Origin: Dethiothermospora halolimnae
Lineage (GTDB): Bacteria > Bacillota > Clostridia > Tissierellales > VENL01
Length of the DNA: 64,000 bases
Assembly: GCF_037577855.1 (NCBI RefSeq)
Contig: NZ_JBAKFX010000005.1
Location: 62,001 to 126,000, forward strand
Direction: 5' to 3'
A program made the position numbers and the translations under genes. Below the pieces are notes generated by a model that saw only the letters and a list, made by a program, of their open reading frames with translations, searched no databases and was not told the origin of the DNA. Shown here piece by piece: positions 44,603-54,488 of this stretch. Positions within the stretch are counted from its first letter, which is position 1; each line of letters opens with the position of its first letter.

Positions 44603-45823
44603 CTATTCTTTATTCTCTGTTTTAAATTTCTTCTTTCCACTCTCTTCTTTAAAAGCAACTCCCAACCGCTTATCCATATATCTAGTTGCAAAAAACATCA
44701 TTACTATCATAGCTCCAGCCAATACTAGATGGGATGTAAATATATTTGTATTATCTAATAATATACCTATAAGTGGATAGAATATAGCTGATGCTAAACT
44801 TGTTGCTAAGTTTTGAAATGATAGTATAGTAGCCCTTTTATCCGATGGTATATGTTTATTTAAATATTTTCTAGTAACAGGTCTATATAGCCCCCTAGCT
44901 ATTTGTTGTAATAATATAAAAATTACTCCCACTTCCACTTTTACTAACCCCAGTAAAATAAAAGATACTATAAGTAGCGCTGCCATAAATGTAAGGGTCT
45001 TTGGTTTAGTTTTGCTCATTATTCTATCACTTATCTTAGAAACCAAAGCCGCAGTTATATTGAATATAAAAAATACAACCCCAAAGGTCTTCACAGGTAT
45101 ATCTACTGCTTTCATATATGGCTGAAAATATAAAAACCCTGCCCTATAAAAAATATAAAATACCATTGAAAAAGCTAATATAGCTTTTATTTTCTCATGG
45201 TTAAATATATATTTTCCACTGTCCTTTATTTGCTTAAAATATTGTATGGTATCATCATTCTCTTTTTTTATAGATGGCTCATCAAATCTTAATGCTACTA
45301 TAACTGTTATAATCATAAATCCTATGGAAACTATCATAGGTAGATTTATGTTTATTTCATATATATAAGATGCAATTATTGAGCCTATAGCCTGGGCACA
45401 CAATGACAGTGACCTAGCCGTACCTTCTATTTTTTGAAACCTATGTTCGTTATTTTTTGATTTTAATGAATCATAAATAAGTGCCGTATCTGCACCTGAT
45501 TTTAATGTTGCACCTATACTAAATATTACTTCTGCAATCATAAATATAAAAAAATTAGTCCCTAGTATATATACTAAGAGACTAATCGCCCAAAATATGG
45601 CCCCCAAACACATACTAAATTTTCTTCCTATTTTATCGGCAATAGCCCCTGTAGGTACTTCAAATAATACCACTGAAACAGCTGCAACTGAATTTAAAGT
45701 CATTATTTGGGTATAAGATAATCCCTTAGCTACAAAAAATAACATAAATATTGGTCCTAGTATTAATAACTCCGCAAATGTAGAGTATATGTAATAATTT
45801 CTAATATTTTTTGTAATAGACAT
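44603..45823 (-). CDS. Major facilitator superfamily transporter
   Basis: 406 aa with 12 membrane helices. The MFS loop 2-3 motif is present as GAIADKIGRKFSMCLGAIFWAIS, and the central cytosolic loop follows helix 6 (FDEPSIKKENDDTIQYFKQIKDSGKYIF). The second half repeats the fold (SKISDRIMSKTKPKTLTFMAALLIVSF). Likely an exporter in the drug/proton antiport group. AAAGGAGGTGACACC gives a strong start. Substrate unknown. Confidence 0.88.
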   Translation of the reverse strand: MSITKNIRNYYIYSTFAELLILGPIFMLFFVAKGLSYTQIMTLNSVAAVSVVLFEVPTGAIADKIGRKFSMCLGAIFWAISLLVYILGTNFFIFMIAEVIFSIGATLKSGADTALIYDSLKSKNNEHRFQKIEGTARSLSLCAQAIGSIIASYIYEININLPMIVSIGFMIITVIVALRFDEPSIKKENDDTIQYFKQIKDSGKYIFNHEKIKAILAFSMVFYIFYRAGFLYFQPYMKAVDIPVKTFGVVFFIFNITAALVSKISDRIMSKTKPKTLTFMAALLIVSFILLGLVKVEVGVIFILLQQIARGLYRPVTRKYLNKHIPSDKRATILSFQNLATSLASAIFYPLIGILLDNTNIFTSHLVLAGAMIVMMFFATRYMDKRLGVAFKEESGKKKFKTENKE

Positions 45824-45929
45824 GGTGTCACCTCCTTTATTTTTTTAATATTTAGAAAATATTTTATAACTTATTGTATTAATAGTCAATTCATTTATTA
45901 TTAATATTCTGTAATATTTACGCATTAAA

Positions 45930-45997
45930 TAGGGACTGGATATTTCCAGTCCCTATTCGATATATAAATAGTTATTGGGGGATTTACAATCCCCCAA
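45930..45997. repeat. Adjacent palindromes of two dispersed families
   Basis: TAGGGACTGG/CCAGTCCCTA at 45930-45955 (relative of the ends of the composite element) and TTGGGGGATT/AATCCCCCAA at 45975-45997. They lie between the MFS and Hsp20 genes, directly after the Hsp20 stop on its strand. Confidence 0.65.
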
Positions 45998-46002
45998 CTA
46001 AT

Positions 46003-46431
46003 TTAATTAATATGAATTTTCCTTTTTCTATTTTTAACTGAAGTTATCTTTGGAACAAAAACTTCTAAAGTTTCATTTTTAAAAGAAGCTTCTATCTTAC
46101 TTGCATCTATATTTCCTACATAAAAACTCTTTCTAAATTCTCCGTAATGTCTTTCACTCCGAATATAGTTTTGCCTCTCCTCTTTTATAGCCTCGTCCCT
46201 TTTTACACTAATAATAAGATAGCTATTACTGAACTCTATATCTACAGCTTCTTTTTTAATATCAGGTAATTTTAATTTTATAAAATAATTTTTATCAGTT
46301 TCTTCTAAATCTTCTTTTATATAATCCATCACCGAAAAAAAATTATTATTAAAAAATTTTTTAATAGAAGGGGAAGAAAAGTCATCCTTCATATTTAAAT
46401 GTCTTTTTCTAAAGGGTCTTATATTAAACAT
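46003..46431 (-). CDS. Small heat shock protein (Hsp20/alpha-crystallin)
   Basis: 142 aa. The alpha-crystallin domain covers about residues 38-130: DLEETDKNYFIKLKLPDIKKEAVDIEFSNSYLIISVKRDE, the RSERHYGEFRKSFYVGN stretch and the late ASFKNETLEVFVPKI. The tail ends with a short KRKIHIN resembling the I-x-I/V oligomer anchor. ATP-independent holdase in the cytosol. A TAGGAGGGATT site precedes the ATG. No CIRCE site is seen upstream, unlike htpG. Confidence 0.93.
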   Translation of the reverse strand: MFNIRPFRKRHLNMKDDFSSPSIKKFFNNNFFSVMDYIKEDLEETDKNYFIKLKLPDIKKEAVDIEFSNSYLIISVKRDEAIKEERQNYIRSERHYGEFRKSFYVGNIDASKIEASFKNETLEVFVPKITSVKNRKRKIHIN

Positions 46432-46678
46432 TTTTAAATCCCTCCTAAAAGTTCATTTAAATATTTATATAAAATAAAAACAATATTATATCTATTCCAC
46501 TGAAAAATTTAAATATATTTTCATGTTTTTATTCTAATTTATATTATGTTATTTCTTTAAAATATGTGTCTATTCATTCTCTATTCTTTATTTGAGTTTA
46601 CTTTAAATTATGTTAATTTCTTTTGGATGACTAATAAAGTGAAAGTATTTCTTTTATATTTACTCCTTCTATAGTCCT

Positions 46679-49063
46679 TTAGTCTACAGATTGTATTTTT
46701 TCAATCACACTATATCTTTCCAGCTTATTTAGGATACTAGATGTATTTATGAATACTATACCAATAAAAATAATGTCTAGTAAAATAATACTAGGCATAA
46801 ATTTATATGTTACTTTTGTCTCAGTAATTAATTGGATAATATGGGTTGATAAAAATATCCCCAATATATTAGATATTATTATACTTATAACCGCATAACT
46901 TAAACCCTCTGTATAAACCATTTGTTTTAATTGCTTTCTAGTTATCCCTATCGCTTGTATTACCCCTATCTCCTTTTTCCTTGCTAATATACTAGCTGTT
47001 AATGTATTTTTAAAGTTTATAATGGATATTATGGATATTAACAGTACTAAGCCTACCACTATAATTTTAATAAAACTATTATACTCTTCTAACTCTTCCC
47101 TTACCTCTCCAATAGTGGTGACCTCTATATCTTTATTTGCAACCAACTCTTCTATATTTTTTTCTAATTTTTTATATGAATCTTGTTTTGACTTTATACA
47201 TATTTTAGATATAATTTTTTCATCTTCAATATTCCTATACATTTCCTCATGCATTACTAATTTTGGTCCCACAGCTCCAGCAGATAACTTTCCAGGAATA
47301 GCTCTAACAATCCCCCCTATTACTACATCCTGTTTAATTTCCTCTCCCTTCGAGTTTATTATCTCAACTGTAACTTCATCTCCTATTTTATAATTTAAAT
47401 CTTCTTTATCTTCTTTTAGAATCACTACGGGACTATTCTCCATTTCATCTGCATTGATATTTCCTTTTACTAAATAATCATTAAGAGATTTTATTCGCTC
47501 TCCATCTAATAGATACATATCTCCTAAAATTCTATCTTCTTCACTATACTTTCTTATTTTTTCTATCAATTCTTTTCTCATCTTTTTATCATCTAACTTC
47601 ATGCTATAAGGCCTATGCCCTATAGTATAATAATCTTTTATTTCTTCAATACCATCTAGTTTTTCTGCAATCTTATCTAATTTAGCTTGGGAGCCTATTT
47701 TCTTAGATATTGTAATATCACTATCTAGTCCCATCTTAGTATAAACTAAATGGTCTATTTTCATATGTTCAGAATATCTTAAAAAGGTTATAAATAGTAT
47801 AACACTAATAGATAAAGAACATATAGTAATAAATGTTCGCTTCTTATTTCTTAATAAATTTAAATATGCAAGCTTAGTATTTTTACTAAAAAAAGAGCTA
47901 AGCCTACTTCTTCTTTTGGTCTTATGTGACTTTCTTCCTACATAATTTACTAACTCTATGGCAGATTTCCTTGTCACGATTTTAATAACTTTAAATATAG
48001 GCAACATGACAGATATAAAAGATATTAATGTAACCAACATAATCATTTTAACTGGTATACTAATATCTATATTATTCAAAATATCAATAAAATTAATACT
48101 ATAACCAATTAAAGAGCCCAATATTACACCTATTGGAATTCCTATAACACTTAAAAATAACCCTTCATATAAAATTAATTTTTTCATCTGTTTATTAGTT
48201 ACCCCAATGCAGGCTACCAATGCTAACTGCCGTATTCTATCGTTTATGGACATATAAAATATACTATATATAATTAATATGGTAGCTAATAATATAATAC
48301 CTATTATAACTATATATGGTATTAACGACTTTAAATCATATCCTTTAGCTTCTAATAAAAAATGATTAATTTTTATGTTTTCTTGTTCTATTCCCACTTT
48401 TTCTGCTATATCATATGATTTATTTTCAATATTTATATCATTATTAAACTTAACCAAAAAATCATATTTTAAATCTTCTACACCATATTCAGATTCAATA
48501 TATTGATCTGTTATTAAGATACTTCTATTTGTCAATATGGATTCATTTAAAATACCGCTTACTACAAATTCCTTCTCTTCTAAAGCTGATAGTACATTTT
48601 TAGCATTTACTTTATATTTGCGGAACTTTAAATTAACTTTTTCTCCTATATGGGATAGATTCATTTTATCAAATATATGTTTACTCATAATTATCTCATT
48701 TTTTCTTTTAGGATAATCACCTTTAGTTAGTTTCATATCTAACATGTCTAGAGAATTTTTATCGTAATATAACATACTTAGTCTTTCACTAAAATCAACA
48801 TTTCCAAACAAATAGGATTTTCCGACTTTTTTTATCTGATTATTATTCTTTATTTTATTTAGAAAACTACCTTTTTGATTAGTAAAAGTTACATGCATAT
48901 CGCCAGTTACATCCATTATCCGTTCTACATTTCGTTTTTTTAAATTATACCCCAATACACCTATTACAGTAAGCAAGAGAGTCGATATTATTATAGAAAT
49001 AATTATAGCTTTCGTCCGTTTTTTATTATTTTTTATATACTTCCATGATAATTTTAATAACAT
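46679..49063 (-). CDS. FtsX/MacB-type ABC transporter permease, possible self-protection exporter
   Basis: 794 aa. Two FtsX units are seen: an N-terminal helix with an outer domain of about 200 residues, three helices (YIVIIGIILLATILIIYSIFYMSINDRIRQLALVACIGVTNKQMKKLILYEG is the FtsX signature), then a second copy with its own outer domain and three C-terminal helices (SILARKKEIGVIQAIGITRKQLKQMVYTEG). This is the BceB/LolC-like long permease type often used against peptide antibiotics. The ATPase gene ends 12 nt upstream. It follows the radical-SAM genes in the same direction, suggesting immunity (inference). Confidence 0.85.
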   Translation of the reverse strand: MLLKLSWKYIKNNKKRTKAIIISIIISTLLLTVIGVLGYNLKKRNVERIMDVTGDMHVTFTNQKGSFLNKIKNNNQIKKVGKSYLFGNVDFSERLSMLYYDKNSLDMLDMKLTKGDYPKRKNEIIMSKHIFDKMNLSHIGEKVNLKFRKYKVNAKNVLSALEEKEFVVSGILNESILTNRSILITDQYIESEYGVEDLKYDFLVKFNNDINIENKSYDIAEKVGIEQENIKINHFLLEAKGYDLKSLIPYIVIIGIILLATILIIYSIFYMSINDRIRQLALVACIGVTNKQMKKLILYEGLFLSVIGIPIGVILGSLIGYSINFIDILNNIDISIPVKMIMLVTLISFISVMLPIFKVIKIVTRKSAIELVNYVGRKSHKTKRRSRLSSFFSKNTKLAYLNLLRNKKRTFITICSLSISVILFITFLRYSEHMKIDHLVYTKMGLDSDITISKKIGSQAKLDKIAEKLDGIEEIKDYYTIGHRPYSMKLDDKKMRKELIEKIRKYSEEDRILGDMYLLDGERIKSLNDYLVKGNINADEMENSPVVILKEDKEDLNYKIGDEVTVEIINSKGEEIKQDVVIGGIVRAIPGKLSAGAVGPKLVMHEEMYRNIEDEKIISKICIKSKQDSYKKLEKNIEELVANKDIEVTTIGEVREELEEYNSFIKIIVVGLVLLISIISIINFKNTLTASILARKKEIGVIQAIGITRKQLKQMVYTEGLSYAVISIIISNILGIFLSTHIIQLITETKVTYKFMPSIILLDIIFIGIVFINTSSILNKLERYSVIEKIQSVD

Positions 49064-49075
49064 ATCTAACTCCTC

Positions 49076-49741
49076 CTATACTATTAACCTTCCATCTTCT
49101 ATTTTTATAATTCTATCAGCCATATTTGCTACTACACTACTATGGGTTATCATCACCAGAGTTTGATTATATTTTTTTACAGAGAACTTTAATAACTTTA
49201 ATATTTCCTGCTCTGTTTCTGAATCTACATTGCCCGTGGGTTCATCTGCTAATAAAATTAGTGGTTTAGATGCTAGTGCCCTAGCTATGGCAACCCTCTG
49301 TTGCTGTCCTCCCGATAACTCTCCAGGTAGGTGATTTCTTCTATCATATATTTGTAATGTCATCATCAAGTCTTCTATGTATTCCCTATCTACATTTTTA
49401 TGATCTAACTCCAAGGGCAATATTATATTTTCCCATGCTGTAAGCACTGGCAATAGATTGTATGATTGGAATATAAATCCTATGTTTCTTCTTCTAAATA
49501 TAGCCAAATCGTCTTTAGTCATTGAATGTATATTTCTATCTTCTATTAAAACTTCACCTTCAGTTGGTTTATCGAGTCCACCTAATATATTCAATAACGT
49601 GGTCTTTCCAGAACCTGAAGATCCTATAATCGATACAATCTCTCCTTTTTTTATTGAAATATTTACTCCATCCAGTGCTTTTACTATATTTTCTCCCACT
49701 TCATAATACTTTTTAATATTTTGACCAGATACTATATTCAC
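49076..49741 (-). CDS. MacB/LolD-type ABC transporter ATP-binding protein
   Basis: 221 aa from a GTG at 49741, chosen because CTAGGAGGAGAG lies just upstream and would otherwise fall inside the gene. Walker A is GSSGSGKTT (40-48), the signature LSGGQQQRVAIARAL, Walker B LLADEPTGNVD, and the switch MITHSSVVA. The wording matches the LolD/MacB/BceA group, which drives mechanical (not classical transport) cycles with FtsX-type permeases. Paired with the next gene. It is 122 nt beyond the last radical-SAM gene. Confidence 0.93.
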   Translation of the reverse strand: MNIVSGQNIKKYYEVGENIVKALDGVNISIKKGEIVSIIGSSGSGKTTLLNILGGLDKPTEGEVLIEDRNIHSMTKDDLAIFRRRNIGFIFQSYNLLPVLTAWENIILPLELDHKNVDREYIEDLMMTLQIYDRRNHLPGELSGGQQQRVAIARALASKPLILLADEPTGNVDSETEQEILKLLKFSVKKYNQTLVMITHSSVVANMADRIIKIEDGRLIV

Positions 49742-49863
49742 AATCTCTCCTCCTAGCAAAGTATATTAATCTTTTTCATCATCTTTATTATTACATCTTT
49801 ACATTTTATTGTAAAGCGTTTTATCTGATTTTTCCACCATACTTTTTGTTAATTACAATACTT

Positions 49864-51093
49864 TTAAATTAAGTTTTTGAATTTCTCCTTATTATAGTGG
49901 CATATTTCTTTTTTATAATTTTCATTATTAAAGATTAATCTATCTATCCCTGGGCAGCCATTAGAACAGAAGTATCTATAGTTGCATTCTTTGCAATCTT
50001 CTATTTGATCAAGTATACATATATTTAATTTTTCTATTATTTTCCTCAAATCACTTTGGAAATTATCACTAAAGTTATCATGAAAAAAATTTCCAACTCT
50101 ATACTCAGGAAAATTTAACACATCACAAGGATATACATCTCCTATTTCATCTATAAAAATAGTAGTTACTCCAGCTTTACAGAAACAGTTTCCTCTAACA
50201 TTCTTTCTCATCATTTTTACATCTTCATTATTCTGTGAAGATAATTTTAATTCATCATAACACTCTTTACCTCTTCCCACTGGATCTAGTTTCCGTATAA
50301 CCGGTTTAACTCCCAATTTTTCACATAATTCTTTAAATTTTATATCATCATTAATTTTTGTTTTCACCATAGATAAAGTTATTTTATCTATTCCTGCATC
50401 TTTTAATAATGTTATAGATTTTAAAACCTTTTCATAAATTCCAGGTCCCCTAATTTTATCTACACTATCTTTATCAAATCCATCTAGACTCAAATGTACT
50501 TTATCGCAAGTCTTAAATATCAATCTAGCAATCTCTTTGTTATTTATTAATGTTCCATTTGACATTATTTCTAAGCTTCCACTAAATTTTTCACTTGCAT
50601 ATTCTAATATTTTATCTATATCCTCTCTTACAAAAATTTCCCCACCGGTTAAACAAAGTTCTTTTATTTCTAGATTAGAAATATAATCTATTATCTTACA
50701 AACCTGCTTAAAATCTAATTCATTTTTTATATATTCTCCAGAGTTATTAGCACAATGTATACACCTTAAATTACATTTATTAGTCAAAGAAAAAGATACT
50801 GAATCTAATTTTAACTTATCATTTTCATCACTTTTACAGTCTTTAAGCATACTATGGGAAAACATTTCTTCTAGTAATTCTTCAACATAATTTCTTGTTG
50901 GTATATCCTCTGTTTTGTTTATAGTTTCTTCCAGTGTTAACTTTGCTTCTATAGACTTATCTATAAAATCTTTAACCTCTTTTAAGATCTTTATCCATAC
51001 TCCAGTCCTTCCATTAATGACCATGACATGTTTACCTAAATATATAAACCTAATAAAATGATTATAATCATATGTATTTTGAGCTTTGATCAC
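49864..51093 (-). CDS. Radical SAM/SPASM peptide-modifying enzyme (paralogue 2)
   Basis: 409 aa from a GTG at 51093. Residues 1-90 form a small winged-helix-like head, as in PqqD/RRE precursor-binding domains (inference). The radical SAM cluster is CNLRCIHC (C107, C111, C114), with LTGGEIFVRED and SNGTLI as SAM-binding parts. The SPASM end has CFCKAG, YPCDV and CILDQIEDCKECNYRYFCSNGCPG, enough Cys for two auxiliary FeS clusters. It is clearly a paralogue of the enzyme at 53210-54454 (shared IRGxGxYxKVL and RKLDPxGR). Expected to install a carbon-sulfur or carbon-carbon link in the precursor peptide. Confidence 0.9.
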   Translation of the reverse strand: MIKAQNTYDYNHFIRFIYLGKHVMVINGRTGVWIKILKEVKDFIDKSIEAKLTLEETINKTEDIPTRNYVEELLEEMFSHSMLKDCKSDENDKLKLDSVSFSLTNKCNLRCIHCANNSGEYIKNELDFKQVCKIIDYISNLEIKELCLTGGEIFVREDIDKILEYASEKFSGSLEIMSNGTLINNKEIARLIFKTCDKVHLSLDGFDKDSVDKIRGPGIYEKVLKSITLLKDAGIDKITLSMVKTKINDDIKFKELCEKLGVKPVIRKLDPVGRGKECYDELKLSSQNNEDVKMMRKNVRGNCFCKAGVTTIFIDEIGDVYPCDVLNFPEYRVGNFFHDNFSDNFQSDLRKIIEKLNICILDQIEDCKECNYRYFCSNGCPGIDRLIFNNENYKKEICHYNKEKFKNLI

Positions 51094-51118
51094 CTTTTCA
51101 CCCCTTTATATGTTTTTG

Positions 51119-52177
51119 TTATATGGCTTTAGACTTTAATTTATTGCCTATTTCAATCATTAACTTTTGATAAGCACAATAAAAACCATTGGGTTTATTA
51201 AATTTATTTGTCATTTTATAGTTTATATATACACACATTTTACTTTTACAACATTCACTATAAGCACATTCAGAACAAATAGGGTTGCACTCCTCCTTTA
51301 TTTCTTCTGGAGTTTTTATTGAATCTAAGTTGCTTATATTCCCCAAACAAAATTTTTCATCTTTTGATATATAATTACACGGATATATATCACCATTGGA
51401 AGTTATAGAGAAATGGGAATATCCTCCTAAACACCTGTCTCCATATTTTTTTAAAACTTTATATTCATACAAAGGTAATATCTTTACATCTTTAGGATAC
51501 TCTTTATTTATATGTTTATTAGTTATATACCAAAGCTGTTGCTCTAGTTTAGCAAAACTTTCCTCTCCCCATCTTGAATCAAAAAAATCTGGTATAGGTT
51601 TTATTCTTTTAAATCCTTTTGAAATCAAAAATTCAATTCCTTTGGATAACTCGGAAACTGTATCCACCGTATATGTGCTTCTAGCAAAAGTATTTGGTAT
51701 CCTATTAATTATATAATCCAAATTAGGTTCTATTAATTCCCAAGAGTTCTCACCACTATTTAGCTTTCTATGTGTATTCTGTATAGTTGATGAACCATCA
51801 ATACTAAGGGACAAAGAGAAATTATTTTCCTTTAAGTAGTCTACTTTATCTTTATCTAATAAAGTTCCATTTGTAGTCATCTGAAAACTAACAGGATTAT
51901 TAAATTTATATTTATCAGCCAACTTATTAATTTTATTAACTAGATCTTTTATATAGTCAAATTTTAACAAAGGTTCTCCCCCGAAGAATCTTATGGCTAA
52001 TTTTTTCCTTGCCTCATTTTCTTTTTTGTAATACTCATTAGTCTCTATTTGGTACTCTATAAAATCAATTAGAGTCTTTTGCATTCCATTGGTAAATTCA
52101 CTTTTGTCATTTTTATTAATATAACAATATGAACAGTCCATATTGCAATGATCTGTAACCCACAAATCTAAATGCAT
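51119..52177 (-). CDS. Radical SAM/SPASM enzyme, anSME-like type
   Basis: 352 aa. The radical SAM motif is at the very N-terminus, CNMDCSYCY (C11, C15, C18), without the head domain of its neighbours, followed by FFGGEPLL and TTNGTLL. The C-terminal SPASM part has RCLGG, YPCNY and a Cys cluster CNPICSECAYSECCKSKMC with a last FYCAY. This is the layout of anaerobic sulfatase-maturase-like and peptide-epimerising or crosslinking enzymes. GAAAGGAGTTAGTTATA supports the start. It lies 5 nt after the protease gene. Target is presumed to be the local precursor. Confidence 0.9.
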   Translation of the reverse strand: MHLDLWVTDHCNMDCSYCYINKNDKSEFTNGMQKTLIDFIEYQIETNEYYKKENEARKKLAIRFFGGEPLLKFDYIKDLVNKINKLADKYKFNNPVSFQMTTNGTLLDKDKVDYLKENNFSLSLSIDGSSTIQNTHRKLNSGENSWELIEPNLDYIINRIPNTFARSTYTVDTVSELSKGIEFLISKGFKRIKPIPDFFDSRWGEESFAKLEQQLWYITNKHINKEYPKDVKILPLYEYKVLKKYGDRCLGGYSHFSITSNGDIYPCNYISKDEKFCLGNISNLDSIKTPEEIKEECNPICSECAYSECCKSKMCVYINYKMTNKFNKPNGFYCAYQKLMIEIGNKLKSKAI

Positions 52178-52182
52178 TATAA

Positions 52183-53190
52183 CTAACTCCTTTCTTTTTC
52201 ATTTTGTATACTCTTTGTAGACTTTTGAACCCTACTAGCCAAAGAATATACATTAAAAAAATCCAAATAACTAAATTCAGTATATTTTATTGGTAGGCTA
52301 TTATTTATTTGTCTTAATACAGTATAATATTTATCAGATGTTAGCCCTTGAGATATTAACTTTTGATTATAGTCATAAATAGGCACTACCCTTTCTAACC
52401 CTAATAAAGTTTCTTTAAATATATACTTATCTATATTTTCTGATATATTTTCATATCTTTCTATTAACACTTTCATAATATTTCCATTACAAACCTTATA
52501 AGATCTTTTTCTTAATTCTGAATACATATATTTATTGGGTAATCTCCCCTTTTCTTGAATAATCTTAGCAACTAACGAAGTAACAATTGGTGTAGCAAAA
52601 CTACTTCCCCCTAACATTTTATACCTATCATTTAAACTGTATAACATACGTTTTATTCCTTGAGCTATAAAACCTTTATCACTATTGTAAATCTTTTTGT
52701 TAGAATAGATATGTCCAGCAAATACATTAATAACTCCTTCAATTCTAGCAGGTAAAGAGTAAATCATTTTCATATTTTCAGCTGCTACTAAATGAACACC
52801 TTTGCCCATGGCATATTTACATATCTTTAAAAACTCCTTCTTATATTCCTTTATTGTTGTTCCTAAACTTAAATTAATAATATCTACCCCATAATCTATA
52901 GCAATCTCTATTCCTTTAAGTAATAATTCGCAATTTGACTGATTTTTATAATCCAATACCTTTATAACATATATTTGCGCATCTGGTATATTGTCATTGA
53001 TTATACCTACAATGGCAGTACCATGACCTGACAAATCTTCATAATTGTCAGATACCTTAATCTTATTATTTGCATAATATAAACCAATTCCTTTTAATAT
53101 AAGCCCTTTGTTTATATCTATATGGGGTGTAAATCCACTGTCTATAACAGCTATTTTAACCCCCTTTTTTTCTCTGTTAATTTTTTTCAT
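52183..53190 (-). CDS. Cytosolic subtilisin-like (S8) protease with acyl-carrier-like C-terminal tail
   Basis: 335 aa without signal peptide. The catalytic triad is complete: D17 (AVIDSGF), H56 (SGHGTAI) and S197 (GGSSFATP), with oxyanion Asn in AAEN (N139). Residues beyond about 260 are not part of the peptidase fold. GLTSDKYYTVLRQINNSLP followed by FSYLDFFNVYSLASRVQ resembles helices 2-4 of an acyl carrier protein, with S285 at the place of the phosphopantetheine serine. The gene lies between radical-SAM genes and probably cuts the leader from the modified peptide (inference). Confidence 0.88.
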   Translation of the reverse strand: MKKINREKKGVKIAVIDSGFTPHIDINKGLILKGIGLYYANNKIKVSDNYEDLSGHGTAIVGIINDNIPDAQIYVIKVLDYKNQSNCELLLKGIEIAIDYGVDIINLSLGTTIKEYKKEFLKICKYAMGKGVHLVAAENMKMIYSLPARIEGVINVFAGHIYSNKKIYNSDKGFIAQGIKRMLYSLNDRYKMLGGSSFATPIVTSLVAKIIQEKGRLPNKYMYSELRKRSYKVCNGNIMKVLIERYENISENIDKYIFKETLLGLERVVPIYDYNQKLISQGLTSDKYYTVLRQINNSLPIKYTEFSYLDFFNVYSLASRVQKSTKSIQNEKERS

Positions 53191-53209
53191 TTAAATCATC
53201 ACTACTTTC

Positions 53210-54454
53210 TCATTTCCATATAACTTTTTCATATAATCTCTTATTAAAAGTGCAATGTTGTTTTCTATAGATTTCTTTACCAAAAAGTCTTTGATCTGCC
53301 GAAGGGCAACCTCCCGTACAAAAATATCTATAATCACATTGGCTACATTCATCAACTTCATCAACTATACACAGTGCTAGCTTTGATAAGATCTCTTTAC
53401 TTTTTTCATTGAAATAATCCATAAAAGCTGAAGATAATATATTCCCTATTTTATACTCTTCACTTTTTAATATTGGACATGGATAAACATCTCCATTTTC
53501 CGATATATATATTTTGTCTTCACCGGCCGTGCAAAAACTTTTAGCATTTATATTTCTTCTGATTTCATCTAATTCATCCTGGGTTTCATCATTCATATAT
53601 TCCTTTTCTATGTCCAATTTATCAAAGTTCTCTATAGCTCTACCTAATGGATCCAATTTTCTCACAATAGGTTTTACCTCTAATTTATTACATAGATCAT
53701 AAAAGGCACTTACATCTATTCCTTTCGCTTCAACGGCAGATAAAGTTATTTTTTCTACTTTTTCTTCTTTTAAGAGCTTTATTCCATATAGTACTTTGTC
53801 ATATACTCCTTCTCCTCTAATCTTTTTTACACTTTCTTTATTATGTCCATCTAAACTTATATCCACTTGAGTACATATTTTTTTAATAATTTTAACCGTG
53901 TCTTTATTATTAATTAATGTACCATTGGTCATAATACTAACCTTGCCAGAAAATTTCTTATGTAAATATTGTAATATATCATATATATCGTCCCTTACAA
54001 ATATCTCTCCTCCAGTTAAAACTATGGTTTTAACACTTAAATTCTCTAATATATCAATAATATTACATACTTGATTAAAGCTCATTTCTTCATTTGATAT
54101 TCTAGTTCCTGCTTCTTGACTACAGTGTATACATTTCAAGTTGCAACGATTTGTTAAACACAATGTTACTTTTGTTAATTTATTGTCTTTTTTTGTATGT
54201 TCCCTTTCCACTATCATATTTAACTTTTTCATTGTAATTAACAAGTTATATATATATTTCCTTTCTAAATCATTTTCAATACTGTCAACTATATCTTGGA
54301 TTTTTTTCTCCTTTTCCATTTCTTTTATTACAAGATTAATTAATTTCTTAGGATATTTAAACCATTGTCCTCTTAAAGTATTCATCACAATAGAATCATT
54401 TTTATTATGTATAATTTTTGTTTTACTATTAAGTTCATACACTTTATTCCACAT
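53210..54454 (-). CDS. Radical SAM/SPASM peptide-modifying enzyme (paralogue 1)
   Basis: 414 aa. A winged-helix-like head (residues 1-90; VMNTLRGQWFKYPKKLINLVIKEMEKEK) precedes the radical SAM cluster CNLKCIHC (C104, C108, C111), LTGGEIFVRDD and TNGTLI. SPASM Cys are in SFCTAGE, YPCPI and CIVDEVDECSQCDYRYFCTGGCPS. Very similar in order and wording to 49864-51093, so the two arose by duplication and may act on different positions of the precursor. AAAGGAGTGGGTTTTA precedes the ATG. 34 nt after the exporter gene. Confidence 0.9.
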   Translation of the reverse strand: MWNKVYELNSKTKIIHNKNDSIVMNTLRGQWFKYPKKLINLVIKEMEKEKKIQDIVDSIENDLERKYIYNLLITMKKLNMIVEREHTKKDNKLTKVTLCLTNRCNLKCIHCSQEAGTRISNEEMSFNQVCNIIDILENLSVKTIVLTGGEIFVRDDIYDILQYLHKKFSGKVSIMTNGTLINNKDTVKIIKKICTQVDISLDGHNKESVKKIRGEGVYDKVLYGIKLLKEEKVEKITLSAVEAKGIDVSAFYDLCNKLEVKPIVRKLDPLGRAIENFDKLDIEKEYMNDETQDELDEIRRNINAKSFCTAGEDKIYISENGDVYPCPILKSEEYKIGNILSSAFMDYFNEKSKEILSKLALCIVDEVDECSQCDYRYFCTGGCPSADQRLFGKEIYRKQHCTFNKRLYEKVIWK

Positions 54455-54488
54455 TAAAACCCACTCCTTTACAACACCTTCCTTTTAA

